Source of the DNA: Acidobacteriota bacterium
GTDB taxonomy: Bacteria > Acidobacteriota > Terriglobia > UBA7540
Assembly (NCBI GenBank): GCA_021827245.1
Contig: JAKAWN010000303.1
Coordinates: forward strand, 1-8,381
DNA: 8,381 bases
Direction of reading: 5' to 3'
Numbering within the stretch: the stretch's first letter is position 1; every line of letters begins with the position of its first letter. Shown one piece after another: positions 6,161 through 8,381 of this stretch. The position numbers were made by a program, and so were the translations under genes. The notes beneath the pieces are model-generated. The model was given only the letters and a program-made list of their open reading frames with translations, did not search any database and was not told the DNA's origin.

Positions 6161-6841
6161 ATGATCCCAGCTTCTTTTCTTCCACAGCTCAATGCTCTCG
6201 CCGGCGGCCTATTCTTGTTGTGCACTTTCGGCATGGTAGCGACCCGCCAGGTTCAGGGCTGCATGCGTTTTTTTATCTGGCAGTCGGTCTTCCTTGCTTT
6301 GTCAGCTTTCCTACTGGGCTTTCACCCCGTGGTATGGGATCTGCTCGGCGTAGGTGTGATCAACCTGATTAATAAGCCGATTCTCATCCCGTGGCTGCTT
6401 CGGAAAACCGTGCCGGGGGAAGTCTATACGCGGCGCGAAATTGACCAGGCCCTGAATATCCCCATTTCCCTGCTTGTTTCACTCGGTTTGGCGATAGCCG
6501 CATATTTGATTACGTCCCCTTGGCTGCGGATTCCGGCCGGGCCTTCCGTGGGAGTGAACCTGCCGATTGGCCTCGCAGCGCTGCTGCTGGGTGCTTACAC
6601 GCTCACCGTGCGCCGTGAGGCGGTCCCGCAACTGCTTGGCTTGCTGTCCATGGAAAACGGAGCTTTTTTTGCCAGCATCGCCATTGCTCCGGACCTGCAC
6701 CTCTTTATCGAATTGGTGGTGGCCTTTGATGTTCTGATCGCTGTTTTTGTGATCGGGGTGCTCACACGCGCGATGCAGGAGCATATCGGGACAACAAACG
6801 TTGGTTCTCTCGACACACTTAAAGAGGAGCCTCGGCCTTGA
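6161..6841 (+). CDS. hyfE: HyfE-like membrane subunit (NuoK-related)
   Basis: A 226-residue, very hydrophobic protein resembling hydrogenase-4 component E, which carries a NuoK-like part in proton-translocating membrane arms. The best marker is PQLLGLLSMENGAFF (156-170): GLL-x2-ENG is the NuoK/HyfE signature, and Glu165 is its membrane carboxylate. A second acidic helix, LFIELVVAFDVL (181-192), contains Glu184. About six transmembrane helices can be seen, and the tail after 205 is hydrophilic. E. coli HyfE is about 216 residues long. The gene follows hyfC after 30 bases; GGAGAAAGG (6136-6144) is 16 bases from the ATG, rather far, but no other in-frame start lies between them. Its stop overlaps the start of the next gene (TTGA), implying translational coupling. 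Confidence 0.9.
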   Translation: MIPASFLPQLNALAGGLFLLCTFGMVATRQVQGCMRFFIWQSVFLALSAFLLGFHPVVWDLLGVGVINLINKPILIPWLLRKTVPGEVYTRREIDQALNIPISLLVSLGLAIAAYLITSPWLRIPAGPSVGVNLPIGLAALLLGAYTLTVRREAVPQLLGLLSMENGAFFASIAIAPDLHLFIELVVAFDVLIAVFVIGVLTRAMQEHIGTTNVGSLDTLKEEPRP

Positions 6842-8283
6842 CCCTTGTTGCGATCTTAGCGCTTCCTTTATTAGCCTCTATCTTGTGCTGGACGCCCGCG
6901 GTCGGCCGCCGGATCGCATCCGTCCTGACGATGGTGACCTGTATCGTACTTCTGTTGCTGGCGCTTCGGGCAACTCACCAGGTCATCGCACAGGGACAGA
7001 TCGTCGCGATTCCGGGTTGGCTGGAAATGGATGCCCTGGGGGCACTGATCCTGCTCCTGGTAAGTGCGGTGGCCGTCACGGCCTCGCTTTATTCCCTTGG
7101 CTACATGAAGCGCACCACGCATGATTTATCTCTCCTTCACCACTACTATGGCAATTTCAACCTTTTTATTTTTTCCATGGTCGCGGTTCCGGTCGTCGTG
7201 GGGCCGAGCGTCGCTTGGCTGGCCGTCGAACTGACCACGCTCCTTTCAGTATTGCTGGTAGGTTTTGAAAGCAGCCGCGAAGCGCTGGAAGCCGCCTGGA
7301 AGTATGCGATCCTCACCTTGACCGGGGCGGCGATTGCCCTGTTTGGCTTTCTTCTGTTGTTCTGGGCTATGCACGTGGCGGGAGGCTCTGACTACACGTG
7401 GTCCGGGCTGGAACTCGTCGCGCCGCATATGCCGCCTGCGGTGGTGAAAATTGCCTACCTGGCGATTCTGGTGGGCTTTGGGACCAAGGTCGGGCTGGTC
7501 CCCCTCCATACCTGGTTACCCGATGCCCACAGTCAGGCCCCCACCCCCGTTTGCGCCTTGCTCTCCGGTATTGAGACAAGTGCCATCCTTTATGTCATCC
7601 TCCGGCTGATGCCTATCGCGAGGGCTTCCTTGGGTCTCACTGTAGATCATTGGGCCCTGGTCTTTGGGCTGATCTCCGTGGGTGCGGCAGCCTTCTTGCT
7701 GATTCAGGTACACGACTATAAGCGGCTCTTTGCCTACTCGACGGTCGAGCATATGGGGATCATTCTAGTGGCCGCCGGTCTGGGCGGCCAGACTGCACAT
7801 TATGGTGCGATGTATCAGATTTTCTCTCACGCCTTTACCAAGTCTTTTTGCTTTTTTGCGGCGGGAGCTGTTTTACTGGCTCTCGGCACGCGCGAGATTG
7901 CCGCGGTGCGAGGCTTGATTCGGAGTTCGCCCTTAGCTGGCGCCACCTTGCTCATGGGCAGTTTGGCGATTGCGGGTGCGCCACCATTTGCCGTGTTTCT
8001 CGGCGAGTTCACAATCCTGAAAGCCGGTGTTGCCAGCGGGCATTACCTTGCGACAGGGTTGTTGGCGTTTTTTCTTGCCGTTGCCTTTTTTGGCATTTTG
8101 CTTCACGTCAACCGCATGGTCTTTGGAGTTCCACCGGAGAAACTTACCGAGACTCCTGCGATGCCATGGAGCAGCGCGCTGGCCTTGCTCTTAGCTGCTG
8201 CGCCCGTGTTGATCTTTGGCGTCTATGTGCCGAATTCCTTACACACGCTGCTGATCCGGGCTGCTGGACTCATCGGAGGATAA
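6838..8283 (+). CDS. hyfF: HyfF-like proton antiporter-type membrane subunit
   Basis: A 481-residue membrane protein of the NuoL/M/N-Mrp-HyfB/D/F antiporter-like family, expected to conduct protons in the membrane arm of the complex. Key residues seen: Glu131 in LAVELTTLLS, Lys217 in GFGTKVGLVPLHTWLPDAH (214-231), Lys295 in DYKRLFAYSTVEHMG, His331 and Lys335 in FSHAFTKSFCFF, and Glu390 in APPFAVFLGEFTILK. These correspond to the conserved Glu and Lys/His relay of the family. It lacks the long C-terminal extension of NuoL or HycC/HyfB and is nearest in size to HyfF. The start is TTG 6838, overlapping the preceding TGA by three bases (TTGA), with GAGGAG (6824-6829) 8 bases upstream; no later ATG is as well placed. 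HyfF rather than HyfD is inferred from its place after hyfE. Confidence 0.92.
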   Translation: MTLVAILALPLLASILCWTPAVGRRIASVLTMVTCIVLLLLALRATHQVIAQGQIVAIPGWLEMDALGALILLLVSAVAVTASLYSLGYMKRTTHDLSLLHHYYGNFNLFIFSMVAVPVVVGPSVAWLAVELTTLLSVLLVGFESSREALEAAWKYAILTLTGAAIALFGFLLLFWAMHVAGGSDYTWSGLELVAPHMPPAVVKIAYLAILVGFGTKVGLVPLHTWLPDAHSQAPTPVCALLSGIETSAILYVILRLMPIARASLGLTVDHWALVFGLISVGAAAFLLIQVHDYKRLFAYSTVEHMGIILVAAGLGGQTAHYGAMYQIFSHAFTKSFCFFAAGAVLLALGTREIAAVRGLIRSSPLAGATLLMGSLAIAGAPPFAVFLGEFTILKAGVASGHYLATGLLAFFLAVAFFGILLHVNRMVFGVPPEKLTETPAMPWSSALALLLAAAPVLIFGVYVPNSLHTLLIRAAGLIGG

Positions 8284-8287
8284 ACGT

Positions 8288-8381
8288 ATGGATCATCCAG
8301 CCGAGATAACCGCCCGCGCCAGCCAAAAGTGGCCCACGGACTTGGAAGCCTGGGTCGACCGCAGAAAACCTCAGATCGGAA
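8288..8381 (+). CDS. Fourth operon gene, N-terminus only (possibly HyfG-like)
   Basis: ATG 8288 lies 4 bases after the hyfF-like stop. It has an excellent ribosome-binding site, GGAGGA (8275-8280), inside the end of that gene. Thirty-one residues are visible, beginning MDHPAEITARASQKWP, then DLEAWVDRRKP; they are soluble and charged, with no membrane segment. I do not recognise a family from so short a piece. In Hyf and Ehr operons the gene after hyfF is usually hyfG, a NuoC/NuoD-like large subunit, so that is the expectation from gene order only. The gene continues beyond the window. Confidence 0.75.
   Translation, partial: MDHPAEITARASQKWPTDLEAWVDRRKPQIG

Overview
This window joins an accessory, mobile-element-like segment (about 1-4800) to what looks like a stable energy-metabolism operon (about 5086 to the right edge). 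It is bacterial DNA with Shine-Dalgarno-led genes and moderately high G+C. No rRNA or marker gene fixes the taxon. The long N-terminal extension of the recombinase and the Hyf-like operon recall soil bacteria such as Acidobacteriota, but that is a weak impression from memory.

Left part: a long tyrosine-recombinase gene runs leftwards from 1316 and leaves the window with all its catalytic residues present. Only 93 bases separate its start from the divergent start (1410) of a 783-residue SNF2-like helicase. The helicase ends in two sequences resembling sliding-clamp-binding motifs. Behind it lies a graveyard: the last piece of an SMC/Rad50-like ABC ATPase (plus strand, to 4082), and facing it the frameshifted C-terminal nuclease end of a type III restriction-enzyme-like protein (minus strand, 4140 to about 4500). 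Recombinase, helicase and broken defence-type genes together suggest a decaying genomic island. From about 4500 to 5085 I see no gene I can defend.

Right part: at 5086-5170 the sequence folds as a fluoride (crcB-motif) riboswitch. Its pseudoknot strand is shared with a strong intrinsic terminator, giving a switch expected to be on when fluoride is present. The first codon of a HyfC/HycD/NuoH-like gene follows ten bases after the terminator. HyfE-like and HyfF-like genes follow in tight coupling, and a fourth gene begins at 8288 and leaves the window. These are membrane, proton-translocating-type subunits of a hydrogenase-4/formate-hydrogenlyase/Ehr-type complex. The inference is that fluoride controls synthesis of this membrane complex. 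No hyfB-like gene precedes hyfC, which is unusual. The fluoride-controlled Hyf-like operon is the most interesting feature of the window.
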